From: Mesostigma viride
Lineage: Eukaryota; Streptophyta; Mesostigmatophyceae; Mesostigmatales; Mesostigmataceae
Reading direction: 5' to 3'
Assembly (NCBI GenBank): GCA_009746045.1
Contig: RPFO01000312.1
Span: 1,821,639 to 1,885,638, forward strand
Length of the DNA: 64,000 nucleotides
Positions 9,432 to 19,713 of the stretch are shown here, piece by piece. Position 1 is the first letter of the stretch. Each line of letters starts with the position of its first letter. The notes under the pieces were generated by a model. It was given only the letters and a program-made list of their open reading frames with translations. It did not search any database and had not been told where the DNA came from. The position numbers and the translations under genes were made by a program.

Positions 9432-9646
9432 TTAAATTAAATTATAACATGACTCCGTTGTCATGTAGCACATATTCCCTTGGATGGATGGAGCGGGGGC
9501 AAAGCCGCGAAACCGAACTAATCTAACTCTAAGCTAATCTAATCTAGAAAACCCTAACTATTCTACTCAGCCCAACGGGAGCACGAGTCTAATTAATTAA
9601 TTAATTAATTCTAATCAGCAAAGCGCCCCTTCCGCTTGGGGGGAGA
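9432..9646 (-). mobile_element. LINE-3 3'-end fragment with 12-bp target duplication
   Basis: ATATTGCGTAAT flanks the insert at 9,420-9,431 and 9,647-9,658, and the flanks rejoin the ORF1 element's 5' region. The insert (sense on minus) is a 3'-end sequence shared with 17,163-17,340 and 41,655-41,830, ending in a damaged CTCC/GGAG hairpin and an AATTTAATTT tail. It is itself interrupted at 9,571-9,608. Confidence 0.8.
9571..9608 (+). mobile_element. 38-bp ultra-truncated LINE-2 3' end
   Basis: The insert is only CCCAACGGGAGCACGAGTCT plus an AATT-repeat tail, the last 20 bases of the LINE-2 3' terminus. It is flanked by TTCTACTCAG (9,561-9,570) and TTCTAATCAG (9,609-9,618), target duplications with one mismatch. 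The uninterrupted site is seen at about 17,300. Confidence 0.7.
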
Positions 9647-9840
9647 TATTGCGTAATAGCTTCGGGAAAATAGATCCGCGTGTGCGTCTTATAGAAAGAC
9701 GAACCGATTGTGATATTCATGGCCGAATTCGGTGCCCAAACGTGAAAGTTATGAGCTTCGGCTGCTCCGCCGTCAGCATGAATTGCTACCTCGTGGCTCG
9801 TGGCATCGCGCTGCTTGATGGTGCCTTGACGACCATTAAA

Positions 9841-9888
9841 AATTAAATTAAATTAAATTAAATACCATGACTCCGTTGGGAGATTAAA
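9841..9888 (-). mobile_element. Minimal LINE-3-type 3' end (hairpin + AT tail)
   Basis: A minus-sense CTCC-CAAC-GGAG hairpin followed by TCATGG and an AATTT-repeat tail stands alone without any element body, abutting the 5' end of the ORF1 copy. Confidence 0.55.
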
Positions 9889-9917
9889 AAAATTAAATTA
9901 AGGGGACGGGACACCCC

Positions 9918-9943
9918 CGAATTTTTTGGCGCCAAAAAATTCG
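9918..9943. repeat. Perfect 26-bp palindrome
   Basis: The left arm CGAATTTTTTGGC is followed directly by its reverse complement, with no spacer. No gene or element end is obvious. The rest of 9,944-11,330 shows no recognisable gene; an ORF-like stretch at 10,369-10,430 ending in a possible GT donor is unassigned. Confidence 0.8.
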
Positions 9944-11329
9944 CGCCGGAGCCGAAGGTCACAAATTTCACGTGCACGGTGCGCGCACCCCTTGCGGAAG
10001 TGGCCATGGCGACTGCGTTCAGGCGAAACTACCACACTAGGGCAGGCGAAATGCAAAACTTTTACTCGAATCTAAAAGGATATGAGTTTATGATGTTAGT
10101 TTGTGGCGGAAATCAGCTGGTTTACAATATCGCTGTTGTTTTTTTATGCCATCGGCATGGGGGGTAATCTGAATTTTTTGGTCGCGCGGAATGAAATAGA
10201 ATTCATGATAGCGGCTGTAAAATAGCGGTTTTGGGGGCTGTTCTGACCTTGAAGCAGGCATTAATATCGGTTGCATCGAATTCTAAACCGAGCTGGTGCT
10301 TTTTGCCAGATTTTTGGCCATTATCGGTAAGTAATTGTTCAGACCTGCGCAGTGCGTGTCTGACCTGTCCATGGAAGAACGGCTGTTGTTGCGCGCCTGG
10401 GCGAGGGATTTACGAGGGCAAGGTACAGATTTGTCGCGAACGTTATCTGCTATCGGTGCTTTCTTCTATGAGCTCATCGTTCGAGGTTTTTTGCGTTCTT
10501 TTTGGGCAGTTTCCGCCAGCTAGCTCGCCGTCGCTTGCCGTTGTGTTGTCGAATACCTGGCAGCTTTAGATTGTTTTCGTTGATGTCGTGATCAGGGCCG
10601 CTTCAGTCGCAGCCTATAGCTCTTCGGGAAGGTATAAGGCATTTCATAAAACGTGTTCTGGCAAGGATGTTGTGCGTATGGACGCTTCTTGTTGTTTGAG
10701 AGTGACGCACCCTCTCCTCACAGGCCGCAGCGGCATCACAGCGCTCATGCGGTGAAGGGCCGCCAATGGTTTCTTTGCATTTTATCGTGCAGGGATGGAA
10801 GTGTTATAGTGATGATGATGTTGGAGATATTGCATTTGTGTGACTGCATGTAGATAGCTGGCACCAATGGTTGTTTGAGCTTTCCTTTGTTATGATGATG
10901 TGACAAGACTACAATGTGCTGAGCCAACCATGGTTGACATGCATGACTGCATGCAAGCTATATATACCATGTTCTTACTTGGTTCCTTGCCCTCCATAGT
11001 CCCAGTTTGTCATCCATGCCGGGGAGGACAGTTTAGGAGGTGTTGTTGTGTTGATTAGCTTGGTTGGCATCAACCTTACACTCTAACCTGGGAGAAACAT
11101 AGGAAATGCCGCTTAGGCATGTTAGGGCTACCATCGTCAAGGCTATGCACATATTTACAAGGCTGGCCATGCTGGAGGGATGATGAAGACATATGAGGTG
11201 CGTGGCCACCCCTTGTACTTTGTAAACATACTCTGCATGGTTTTGGTGCATGTTGGATGGCATATTAAGTGGCACTGTGGGGTTACTAACTTACTGAGTG
11301 GTCCTTAGCGCCTTGTCATGTGGTCATAT

Positions 11330-11840
11330 AGGAAACCCATCAACTTGAGCAGTTCTTGTCGCAATGACACCCCACATTGAGCATGCGTTGCCGTCAGCGT
11401 GCAAGAGTTGATTATGTGTGCTTTGGTCAGTTTGCAGATGTCTTTGATGAAGAAGGAGGTGCTAGTGTGGCTAAATGGTTACTCTAATTTCCTTGTAGCG
11501 TCTACATGGGTGGCCGTCTTGGAATGGTTATAACTTGGGCAGTTCTTGTCAGAATGGCGTCAAACCTTGAACATAGGAGGTACCATATGTGCAGAGAATG
11601 GTAGTATGTGGTTTGGCCAGTTTTCATGAGGCTTAGATGTATAAAGGGGTGTTAGTGTGGTTAAATACTAGCTAAAACCTCCCTTAGCTTCGTCACAGGT
11701 GGCAATCTAGGAATATCCATCAAATAGGGCTGCGCTTGTCAGAATGACCTGAAAATTTGGGGCTGCATGTCCCCCAACCTCTAGTATTTGGGAATATATG
11801 ATTTGGCCCTATTCCATGTGTTTATGATTTGATAATTTTT
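11330..11840. repeat. Degenerate ~190-bp tandem satellite (about 3 units)
   Basis: Related blocks GCAGTTCTTGTCGCAATGAC, GCAGTTCTTGTCAGAATGG and GCGCTTGTCAGAATGACC recur near 11,350, 11,540 and 11,730, with shared downstream phrases (TTTGG-CAGTTT, GTGTTAGTGTGGTTAAAT). 11,841-12,400 holds no gene. Confidence 0.7.
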
Positions 11841-12417
11841 TTTTTCATTAAAAAAGTACCCTTTTTGCGGGAAAATCCATCAATGTGTGTAAACATGATT
11901 ATTTTGTGCTCAAAATTAGGTAGCATTTCTCAAAAGTCAGGGAACTATATGGGAATATATGATTTGGTCCCAATATGTTTGCCCACTGCCCTAGGAAAAA
12001 TGTGACTAGAATAGCGTCTTTTTCTATTTTTAGCGCGTTACCGGTGCCCTGTGGGGGCTAGTACCCCCCCCAAGTGGCTGGAAAATATTTTTTTTATCAT
12101 ATTAATGGTCCCCAATCATCATTGGATTTTTAGCACATGCATAGGTATGGTTTCCAGAAAAGTGCCCTTTAGGGGTGTCCCCTCCCCTTAAAAGAGACAA
12201 TCATTGGTAGACAAAGGTGACACGACATTTATGCAGTCGGTGATCATGAGCGGCCGCCACTCCGCCCCCTTTTTGAGTTCTTGAGTGACAGCATTGAGTG
12301 ACCTGCACAGAGCCCGGGAGAATTCCCGCCTTCAAAAGTGCCCGGGAGAATTCGCGCATTGTAGCGATCCGTCGGATCATTCCTGCGCAGTTCCCACGGT
12401 GAACCCCAATTGAAAAA

Positions 12418-12432
12418 AAATGGGGGGGGGCA

Positions 12433-12463
<31 letters not shown>

Positions 12464-12555
12464 AAAAAAAAAAAAACCACTTGGGGGGGGGGGGGCGGGG
12501 GTCACGACCCCCCCCACCCCCCACCCCCGGAAAACGTGGGGGCGGGGGGTGGTAT
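12418..12555. repeat. Homopolymer cluster (G, C and A runs)
   Basis: Successive runs of about 9 G, more than 20 C, more than 20 A and 12 G lie within 140 bases. Nothing coding is credible here. Long adjoining homopolymers are also a common site of assembly error. Confidence 0.7.
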
Positions 12556-12888
12556 ACACTAGCTCCGGGAGTGTCGCGGACAGCCAGTTAAAAAAACTCG
12601 AACCCACATGAGGGGTGTGAACGACATGAGGGGGCATCTTGCAGCATAATTTTCGGTAACTGGATGGCGGCGCGCCCGTTGGTGGGCAGCGGTTGAACTC
12701 GGAAATCGGAAGCCATCCTTGGCCAATCTGTGCCGAGGCAGAAATTTGTTGGATTATGTCCACCCTCGCGCGCCTCACACTTCACACGTCTTCATTGGGC
12801 AACTTTTAATTTTGGTGCTCCTCCTCTGCTGCTTTGTGACGGTTAGCCGGAAAGCAAGTTGATTATATACAGTGGAAGTTCACCGAGA

Positions 12889-14921
12889 ATGGAGTCGCAT
12901 CCTCCAGGCAAGAGCAATCCTCATGCACTCCATGCCAGCGCTCCTGTAAGCAGCAAATCGCAGACAAAGAAGGTGGCGCGGGAAGTGGTAACCATGCCAG
13001 ATGAGCCAGTCGAGACGAAGCACAGGGTGGCGCGTGGCATGGGCAAGAGGAGTCACGTTAGAAGCGGATTGGAGGACATTAAGAGGATGCAAGAGCGCGG
13101 TAAACGGAACGATGAAGATAGCGATTCCGACGAGGAGGACGAGGAGAACCCCCTGGCGGTAGCTTTCGGACGCAATTTCGAGGTATGTGGCGAAAATGAC
13201 GCTTTTAAATTGCTTTTAAGGAGAAAATTATAGGGCAAGCTTGTGTAACATGTGACAAGTATCATGTGTAACATGAGTTCCTTAATAGGTTCATGTTTGA
13301 AAGGGGAAAATGTATGGCTAGCAACCCGGCAAAACATATTAGGGGTTGTTACGGGTAGTTTAACAAGCAAGCTGGCTGGATTGCTTCGAAACGTTTTTAA
13401 TAATGGGAGCCGATGCTGAAGGGCATCCGTGGAAGTTTCTAGCATGGGTGGACTGTTTGAGCTGCTGCTGTGAGCGTGCGCAAATCGGGGACTTGTTGTA
13501 TATTGTCAGATATGCCCGCGGAGATGCTCGCTCAATGTTTTGTGCTGCTAGTTTTAAGGGCGAGAAAAAAAATCTTTTTGCATGCGGCGTGCAGACAGAG
13601 TTGCTGGATTGTGAATTCTTTGTCAGCCAGTTGGAGGGGACATGAAAGTACGGGCATAACTAGGCTTGATTGCCCATTCGATCCCGCGTTAAGCATACTA
13701 AAACTGCTGCTTTATAAGCTATTTCATAGAATTGATTTCACTTACTATCACTTTTGTTAGGAGTTCGGGCAGTTAAACGGTACAATAAATTGCGTGTGAT
13801 CAGTGCTTTTTGTGTTATTTGACTGGCGATCACTCCATACATAATGTCTATTGAACTTGCTGCGATATGATGATATGATGGCCTGTAATGAGGTGCCAAG
13901 CTGGGCATACATACAACGAGCTGTCATCTAGGCTATCCATGTTGTCTTTGAATCGTCTTGACCCAGGGCTTGTGCCTTCCTGTTATAGGCAACTTTTGGT
14001 TTTCTGGCAAGGATAATTCCTTATCAGATACACTATGCCCAGTGAGATTCTTGCTAGGACCAGCGTCAGGTTCCGCCTCCCCAAACCCTCTAACATGCAC
14101 ACACCTACGTGTGTGATGACAATGGAAGGCTGGTAACATCATGGCCCGCTGGCTTATCGTAACCTGCGCTCTCTCATCGAAGTGCAAAATTCAACTCCAC
14201 CAGCTCATCAAGCGTGTGTTCAGCCCCCAGGCGCTCTCTATGCTCTTACCTTCTATACTCATCCCCCCCGCCCCCCCGCACCCACCAGTTCATCAAGCGT
14301 GTCTTCAGCCCGGAGGCGATCTTTGAGCCGTTGCCTCCCGCGCTCAAGCACAGCCTCTCGCGCAACTTCAGCTTCCTCACGCGCATCTTCACACAGTTCG
14401 TCGGTGCGTGGCCATGCGCACCATGTGTTGGTTTCTTGCCTCCGTTGATGACGTCTGTTTCACGCTTGTGGTTACATGTTTGCAGTGACAGGTTTGCGGT
14501 GACATGTTTGCAGTCACGGGGTTGCGGTGACATGTTTGCGGTGACATGCTTGCGCCTGGTGGTTCAATGCCACGGACCAAAATAGCTCCACTGCACTCCT
14601 CCGTCGGTCAGGCAAGGTCAGGCAAGGTGATGTGCACAGGCTAGGGTTGTGAGTTTTTTTTGTCTACTTCATTTATTGCGTTAAGTATGGTTACTACGCA
14701 GCCACATTCAATTAATTTTAATATGTTTAATGGAGTTCTTCTATGTTATTTGTTCTCGCAAATCCCAACCTGTCCTCCCCTTGCCTTACTCACCATGCCA
14801 CTGTACTGTTGTCCTGGTGGCATCGGCGTGCTGGACTGGCGTTGGCATGGCCACAGATCCCAACCAAGCCAAGGCTGCCAGGGAGTCCATTCCTGGGCTC
14901 GCCACCGGCCGGAAGAACTGA
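12889..14921 (+). CDS. Unidentified 157-residue protein, three exons
   Basis: Model: exons 12,889-13,182, 14,289-14,403 and 14,857-14,921, with introns GTATGT...CAG and GTGCGT...CAG. Lengths 294+115+65 make 158 codons with phases that fit exactly (the split codon G|AT gives Asp). The N-terminus is basic (KKVAREVV, RGMGKRSHVR), followed by an acidic run NDEDSDSDEEDEEN (about residues 73-86). The middle exon reads FIKRVFSPEAIFEPLPPALKH and continues SLSRNFSFLTRIFTQFV; the C-terminus is DPNQAKAARESIPGLATGRKN. I do not recognise the family. Its charge pattern suggests a nuclear protein. A further small exon inside the 1.1-kb first intron cannot be excluded. Confidence 0.5.
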
Positions 14922-15664
14922 GGCGCCGGAGATTTATAAATTCGTGCATTCATCCATGCACATACCTCCGTTGGAGAGTCAGCGTGAGGACGGTGCATAG
15001 GATCCCATATATGATGGTTGGGTCACTGCACAGTGTGAATGTTTATTTATCAGACAGGCCAGGCAGCTCATTGAGAACAATTATATCTCAATGGGGGACT
15101 GAGTGGGAGACTCGCAGGGATAAACGGCCATCCGCCCCTGGGAGCGGTAGGTTGCTCTCTTTTCAAGTAGAATAAAATGTGCACAAACGTGCAAAGTTGA
15201 CAATGGCAAGGGTGGTGCCAACGGCCTACATTGTGTAAGAGTTAAGACAACTGATGTCTGAGAAGGCCTGGGTATACAGCGGTAGAAGCATGCTTGAAAA
15301 CCAAACATTCGCATCCTGATCCGCTTTTTGTTATAAGTGAGGCAACTATTGTTGTTGGAACAAGCTCATAGGATCGAATTCGTATTGAGATTCACCCCGC
15401 AATAACTTGCGTTGGCTGGCCAGTTGGCAGGCCGGTGGTATGCATCGCAATAACAAGACAAATTTCGTGTAAAATTTACCCTAAATCCCTGTAGCGTAAC
15501 TCGCGTGTAATAACTAATTAATTAATACCTAAAACCCCTTCATCGTAACTGACTGCAACAAAACATGGCGGACATTGAGTGACTTGAGGGCTAGGATATT
15601 CGTGCCCTGCCTAAGTATGTACAATCAAACCATGGTCGATCACTTAAAATTAAGTAACCCGTGT
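14922..15664. other. Intergenic, no gene seen
   Basis: No ORF with protein character, and no repeat family shared with the rest of the window, was found. It is moderately AT-rich. Confidence 0.4.
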
Positions 15665-15740
15665 TTTTTTAAATTAAAATTAAAATTAAATTAAATTGTA
15701 ACATACCTCCGTTGGGAGAATATGTAGCACATATCCCTGA
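15665..15740 (-). mobile_element. Minimal LINE-3/family H type 3' end, inverted against the next fragment
   Basis: Minus-sense ATGTGCTACATAT followed by the CTCC/GGAG hairpin and an AATTT tail abuts a plus-sense ORF1 fragment. This head-to-head arrangement resembles a 5'-inverted retroposon insertion. Confidence 0.55.
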
Positions 15741-15747
15741 GATTCCA

Positions 15748-16880
15748 AGGAGGAAGAAGAGAATTCCGAGAAGGTTGCGCGTGCTTTTGAGAGAGAAATC
15801 CTTGGCCGCATGGGCCTTACTGGTGAGATCGAGCTGGTCGCCCACCGCCTTCCCCGCACCCGGGGTAAGGCAGGCGCGCCCCCGCTCCTTCTCACCTTTA
15901 AGACCCCGGCGGACAAGATTTCTTTTCTCAGACGCCGCAAGCGGCTCGAGAAGACTCTCTTCACCCTTGATTACGACTTGACCCTGGCGCAGCAACAACG
16001 GCGACGGGAGCTATGGCCGACCTACCTCCAGCTCCGGCAGACCAAGGCGGGGCAGCCGGTGTACTGGAAGGGGGCGGCCATCTACGTCGGCCACAAGCCC
16101 TGGCAGGCGACCCCCGCGGCCCCAGCGACTCCAGACGCCCCAGCTTAGGGGAATACAGCAGTAGTAGTGTAGAATAGATAGACCGTGGCCATGTACATCG
16201 CGTGCAGACACGTGTGTAGTACTCCTACACACAGATCTCGAGTGATTTATCTAGTACCAAATCCGAAAGGCTTGCATCACTACCCAGAAAGGAGAACTTT
16301 CGCGGATGACTGTAGGTGTAAGTTGGCGATGCCCTAGGATCCGGAGACATCCGTCCTATAGTCAGCGAAAGTTGGTGCGAGAGGTCCCCAGTTCGATTCC
16401 GGTCGGATTCATTTGCAGATCGCGTTTTTCCGCGTTTTCCGCGGACCGGCACTGAACGCAAATGGTTTTCACCTTCGCGGCGTGCCCATGATCAGAATGT
16501 ACATGTACGCCTCCTAGAGGCACTATCCCAGCTAAGCCACGCGCTTTATTTAATCATGTACATGTGTGCCTATGATGAGCCACACTCCAGATGATGCCTA
16601 GCTTTATTTAGTTATGTTGTGCCCATGCAGGGAGTAACTCTCTGCTGAGACGCCATGCCCTAGCTTTTTTGTATAGCTATGCTGATCTTCCCCCCCATGA
16701 CAGGCTCCCCCTTCGCTGGGCATAGCTTGAAGATCATGGGGCTGCAAGTGCCCTGGTGCACCTAGAGCAAGGGTCGTTTACATTCCCACCCTTGCAGGAA
16801 GTAGCTTAGAATGTATGATAGGCCATATGCCCCTTCTCTGGGCTATGTGCTACATATACTCCCAATGGAGTTATGTTCCT
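15748..16880 (+). pseudogene. Family H retroposon, 5'-truncated copy (ORF1 C-terminal half + 3' UTR)
   Basis: From ENSEKVARAFEREILGRMG through the RRM/CTD (KISFLRRRKRLEKTLFTL, QQQRRRELWPTYLQLRQ, VYWKGAAIYVGHKPW) to a stop at 16,146-16,148, it is nearly identical in protein to residues ~325-454 of the intact copy at 48,126. Its 3' UTR is split by a 298-bp SINE-like insert. The terminal hairpin is at 16,852-16,876 (CTCC-CAAT-GGAG, loop variant) and is followed by a long AATT tract. Confidence 0.85.
16199..16496 (+). mobile_element. SINE-like tRNA-related repeat, truncated copy, 8-bp target duplication
   Basis: ATGTACAT flanks it at 16,191-16,198 and 16,497-16,504; the empty site is visible at 49,532-49,545. 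The insert matches 50,298-50,591. It includes a tRNA B-box-like GTTCGATTCC (16,391-16,400) and a 3' hairpin around GGTTTTCACC. It lacks the 5' 100+ bases of the longer copy, the behaviour of a 5'-truncating retroposon. Confidence 0.7.
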
Positions 16881-16944
16881 AATTAATTAATTAATTAATT
16901 AATTAATTAATTAATTAATTAATTAATTAATTAATTAATTAATC
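16880..16944. repeat. (AATT)n tract, shared tail of two opposed elements
   Basis: About 16 repeats of AATT join the plus-oriented family H 3' end on the left to a minus-oriented one on the right. Confidence 0.9.
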
Positions 16945-17162
16945 CCTGAGAAGGGGCATATGGCCTATAATACATTCTAGGCTACTTCCTGCAAGGGTGG
17001 GAATGTAAACAACACTTGCTCTAGGTGCACTAGGGCACCTGCACCACCCAGAGTCTCGGGCAACTCCCAGCTAAGGGGAGCCCGTCATAGGTGGGGAAAA
17101 TCATCATGGCTATACACGAGCTAGGGCATGGCTTCTCGACAGAGAGCATCTCTCTGCGTAGG
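16945..17162 (-). mobile_element. Family H 3' UTR fragment, inverted relative to its left neighbour
   Basis: It is the reverse complement of the 16,620-16,850 region (GAGAAGGGGCATATGG, ACATTCTAGGCTACTTCCTGC and so on), but lacks the last ~40 bases including the terminal hairpin. The two arms form an inverted repeat around the AATT tract. Confidence 0.75.
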
Positions 17163-17600
17163 CATTAAATTAAATTATTATAACATGACACCGTTGGGAG
17201 ATCATGTAGCACATATTCCCGTGGATGGATGGAGGGGGGGGCAAAGCCGCGAAACCGAACTAATCTAACTCTAATCTAATCTAATCTAGAAAACCCTACC
17301 TATTCTACTCAGCAAAGCGCCCCTTCCGCTTGGGGGGAGGGGGCTTGCCCAGAGGGGCGGGCGTATGAGCCTGGACAATGGTCTTAATTCCACCTCCTCT
17401 TGTCCTGCATAGCAGTCCAAGCAAGAGAGAGGGAGTGAATGCGATTTTCAAACTGCGCTGGGACCACTAGGTCAGCCATCAACTGCTGTGGGTAGGTCAT
17501 GACATGTTTGCCTACCTTCTTAGGAATGTCCTTGGGGCCAGGCCAGGTCAGGATACTGCCGTCCTGGCTGGCCAAGCCGCTGGGGGCCGGCCAGACCGAG
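17163..17600 (-). mobile_element. LINE-3 3' end with possible C-terminal coding remnant
   Basis: Minus-sense 3' UTR shared with 9,432-9,646 and 41,655-41,830 (CCCTACCTATTCTACTCAGC, GCAAAGCCGCGAAACCG, GGATGGATGG) ends in the CTCC/GGAG hairpin and AATTT tail. Upstream is a 63-residue ORF (17,384-17,575) containing RIHSLSLAWTAMQDKRRW, plausibly the extreme C-terminus of the element's polymerase. That assignment is inference. Confidence 0.55.
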
Positions 17601-17606
17601 GCATAG

Positions 17607-19216
17607 CATGGCTAAATTCTTAATGCAACATCCATGGGGGTCCCATTATACTGGCATGGCGTGGCTAAATTCTGAAGGCATCATCCATGGGGTTCTTCTT
17701 CGGGGATTACGCTTCGCTTTACGACCTGTGCCACCATCTCCACTCCAACCGTCGCCTCCTCCTCCCGGACGGCCGCCGATGGCTCCCCCTCCCGCTGCCC
17801 GGAAACATCCCCCGCCCCGAACTCCAGCACGCCATCCTCAACTCCCTTCTCCAGCGCTCCGACGGCGAGATCTGGGCTGCAACCGTCACCGCCCCCACCC
17901 TTCGTTCCATCCTTGCGGAAGCCTTTCAGCAGCACGTGACCCCCCTTGCTGCCGACATTTCAGCAATCGGCGGCACGCTGACTGCTGAACTTCCTCACAT
18001 TTCCACCGCCGCCGCCTCCACCTCCACCGCCGTTTCCGCCTTCACTGCCGACATCAAAGCCCAGCTCCTCGACCTCGACTCAACGCCTTCAAGCCACCGC
18101 CACCGCCCTTGAGAGCTTGCATGACACCGCCGGCCTCACCGCCCAAGCGGTGCAGGAAATCGCTGCCCAGCCGGCACCTGCTGGCCCGGCCAGTGATGTT
18201 CCCTCCACCTGGGCGGACTTGCTTAAGCATCATACCACCTCCACCACCTCCACCATCGCGGCACAACTCAAGCAACAAGCCCTCGACCTTCGCGAGGCGG
18301 CCGAGCTCGACAAGCGCAGCCACAATGTCATCGTCAAGCACTTCGACCAGCCGGCAGGTGAGACCTCCACGAGTCTCCTTGAGGCAGTTAAGCGCGCCAT
18401 TCTTGCCCCCATGTTACTCACTGGTGAGCTGGACATGTCGGCTGTCCGCCTCCCCCGCGCGCGGGGGAAGGCTGGCCCGGCACCCGTGCTCCTCACCTTT
18501 AAGTATATGGCGGACAAGCTGGCGTTCCTTAAATGCCGCAAGAAGCTCTCGGAGACTCGCTTCACGCTGGACGACGACTTGACCCTGGCCCAGCAACAGC
18601 GGCGACGCGAGCTATGGCCGACCTACCTTCAGCTCCGGCAGCGTGCAGGGGGGAAGCCGGAATACTGGAGGGGGGCGGTCATCCACGTTGACCACAAGCC
18701 CTGGCAGGCCCCTCCTGCCACCCCAGACTAGGGAATATACCAGTAGTGTAGATTAGATAGGCTTAGCCTTTGCAAGTGGCCCACGCGCATGTGCGCCCAT
18801 AATGGCCCCCATGGATGATGCTTTCAGTATTTAGCCGCGCCCAGCCTACAATGGGACCTCCCATGGATGATGCATTAAGAATTTAGCCATGCGATGCCTA
18901 TGCAGGGAGTTACTCTCTGCTGAGATGCCATGCGTACACCAGCTATAGCCTAGCCACATACCCTCCACCCCATATGTCATGCAGGCCTTCTAGGCCCTCT
19001 CCTCAAGCCCCCTCTGGGTGCCTGTGCTTGTTAAGGAGGCATGAACCATCATGGCGGCGCAGGTGCACCTTGTGCACCCAGAGCAGGTGACAGTTGTACA
19101 TCCTCCACCTGCAGGTTGTAGCCCTGATTGTATTACAAACCCATAGATGCCCCTTTCTCAGGGCTATGTGTTACATATGCTCCCAACGGAGCTATGATTT
19201 TAATTAATTAATTAAT
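17607..19216 (+). mobile_element. Family H-related retroposon, divergent copy flanked by inverted repeats
   Basis: It contains ORF1 from about residue 96 onward, a family H 3' UTR (GCAGGGAGTTACTCTCTGCTG), a terminal hairpin GCTCC-CAAC-GGAGC (about 19,179-19,192) and an AATT tail. About 90 bases at 17,607-17,697 are the inverted copy of 18,800-18,900 (GGCTAAATTCTTAATGCA versus TGCATTAAGAATTTAGCC), so the coding part is bracketed by inverted repeats. Confidence 0.7.
17690..18731 (+). pseudogene. L1-ORF1-like protein, divergent, frameshifted
   Basis: FFGDYASLYDLCHHL...FQQHVTPLAADISAIGGTLTAELP aligns with residues 96-200 of the intact ORF1. After a frameshift near 18,090-18,115 it resumes as DTAGLTAQAVQEIAAQPAPAG and runs through the RRM (NVIVKHFD..., PVLLTFKYMADKLAFLKCRKKL) and CTD (FTLDDDLTLAQQQRRREL...) to the stop at 18,731. 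Confidence 0.8.
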
Positions 19217-19419
19217 GGGGTTCCACGTGTGTGTGCATGTGTGTGCGTGTGTGTTTTCCCTATCAACCTTTCTTGTTACCCTCTGTCTCCCTCCATGCAG
19301 GTCTACCTACATGTAGAGATAGCCACGCGGCTCCCGCGGCCTTCGCGTCTTTCCTCTCAGACAACTACCCTAGTCCTTCCACGGCGTTGGATCGCCATGC
19401 GTCCTACAGCATTGATAGT

Positions 19420-19611
19420 TGTCTCACTTCATATTACCGACAACCAGCCGGGGTTCCCCGGGCGTGAGCCCGCCCCGTCTAGGGTAGCACATGCATGTCC
19501 ATGCCTAGCCTAATTAAAGCGGAAAGTCCACGGAGCTAGGCGGCGCCCGGCCGGCGCGCGCAGCGCATGAGGACACAACACCCGGGCTGTGCGGCCGGCT
19601 TGGTGCCAGCT
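19420..19611 (-). mobile_element. LINE-1 3' region fragment
   Basis: Matches 21,730-21,945 in the same orientation (GTGAGCCCG, AGTCCACGG, GGCTTGGTGCCAGCT). It is divergent and non-coding. Confidence 0.55.
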
Positions 19612-19690
19612 ATTAATTAATTAATTAATTAGTGTACACGTGACTGCGCCACGTGAGCATAAGTCCTCAGCTAGTGGGAGGGGAACATGG
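19612..19690 (-). mobile_element. 79-bp LINE-1 3' terminus with 10-bp target duplication
   Basis: GGTGCCAGCT at 19,602-19,611 and 19,691-19,700 flanks an AATT tail, the stem-loop CACGTGACTGCGCCACGTG (one mismatch) and AGCATAAGTCCTCAG, the extreme LINE-1 3' end. Confidence 0.75.
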
Positions 19691-19713
19691 GGTGCCAGCT
19701 ATTAATTAATTAA

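Larger units (their letters stand above)
7288..9840 (-). pseudogene. Family H-like retroposon copy (5' UTR + ORF1), split by two insertions
   Basis: Minus-strand pieces align in order to the intact ORF1 element at 47,948-49,933. The 5' UTR is at 9,840-9,650, the N-terminus (STQRS-AAAL..., PEPKRSR...) is at 9,419-8,992, and the middle (SLLGRS..., QHV-PLA-DVAALG..., AQLRDIDQRL-DNAIAI...) is at 7,666-7,290. It is interrupted by a hAT transposon (7,675-8,983) and a LINE-3 3' end (9,432-9,646), and it ends before the RRM domain. Several frameshifts are present. Confidence 0.8.
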
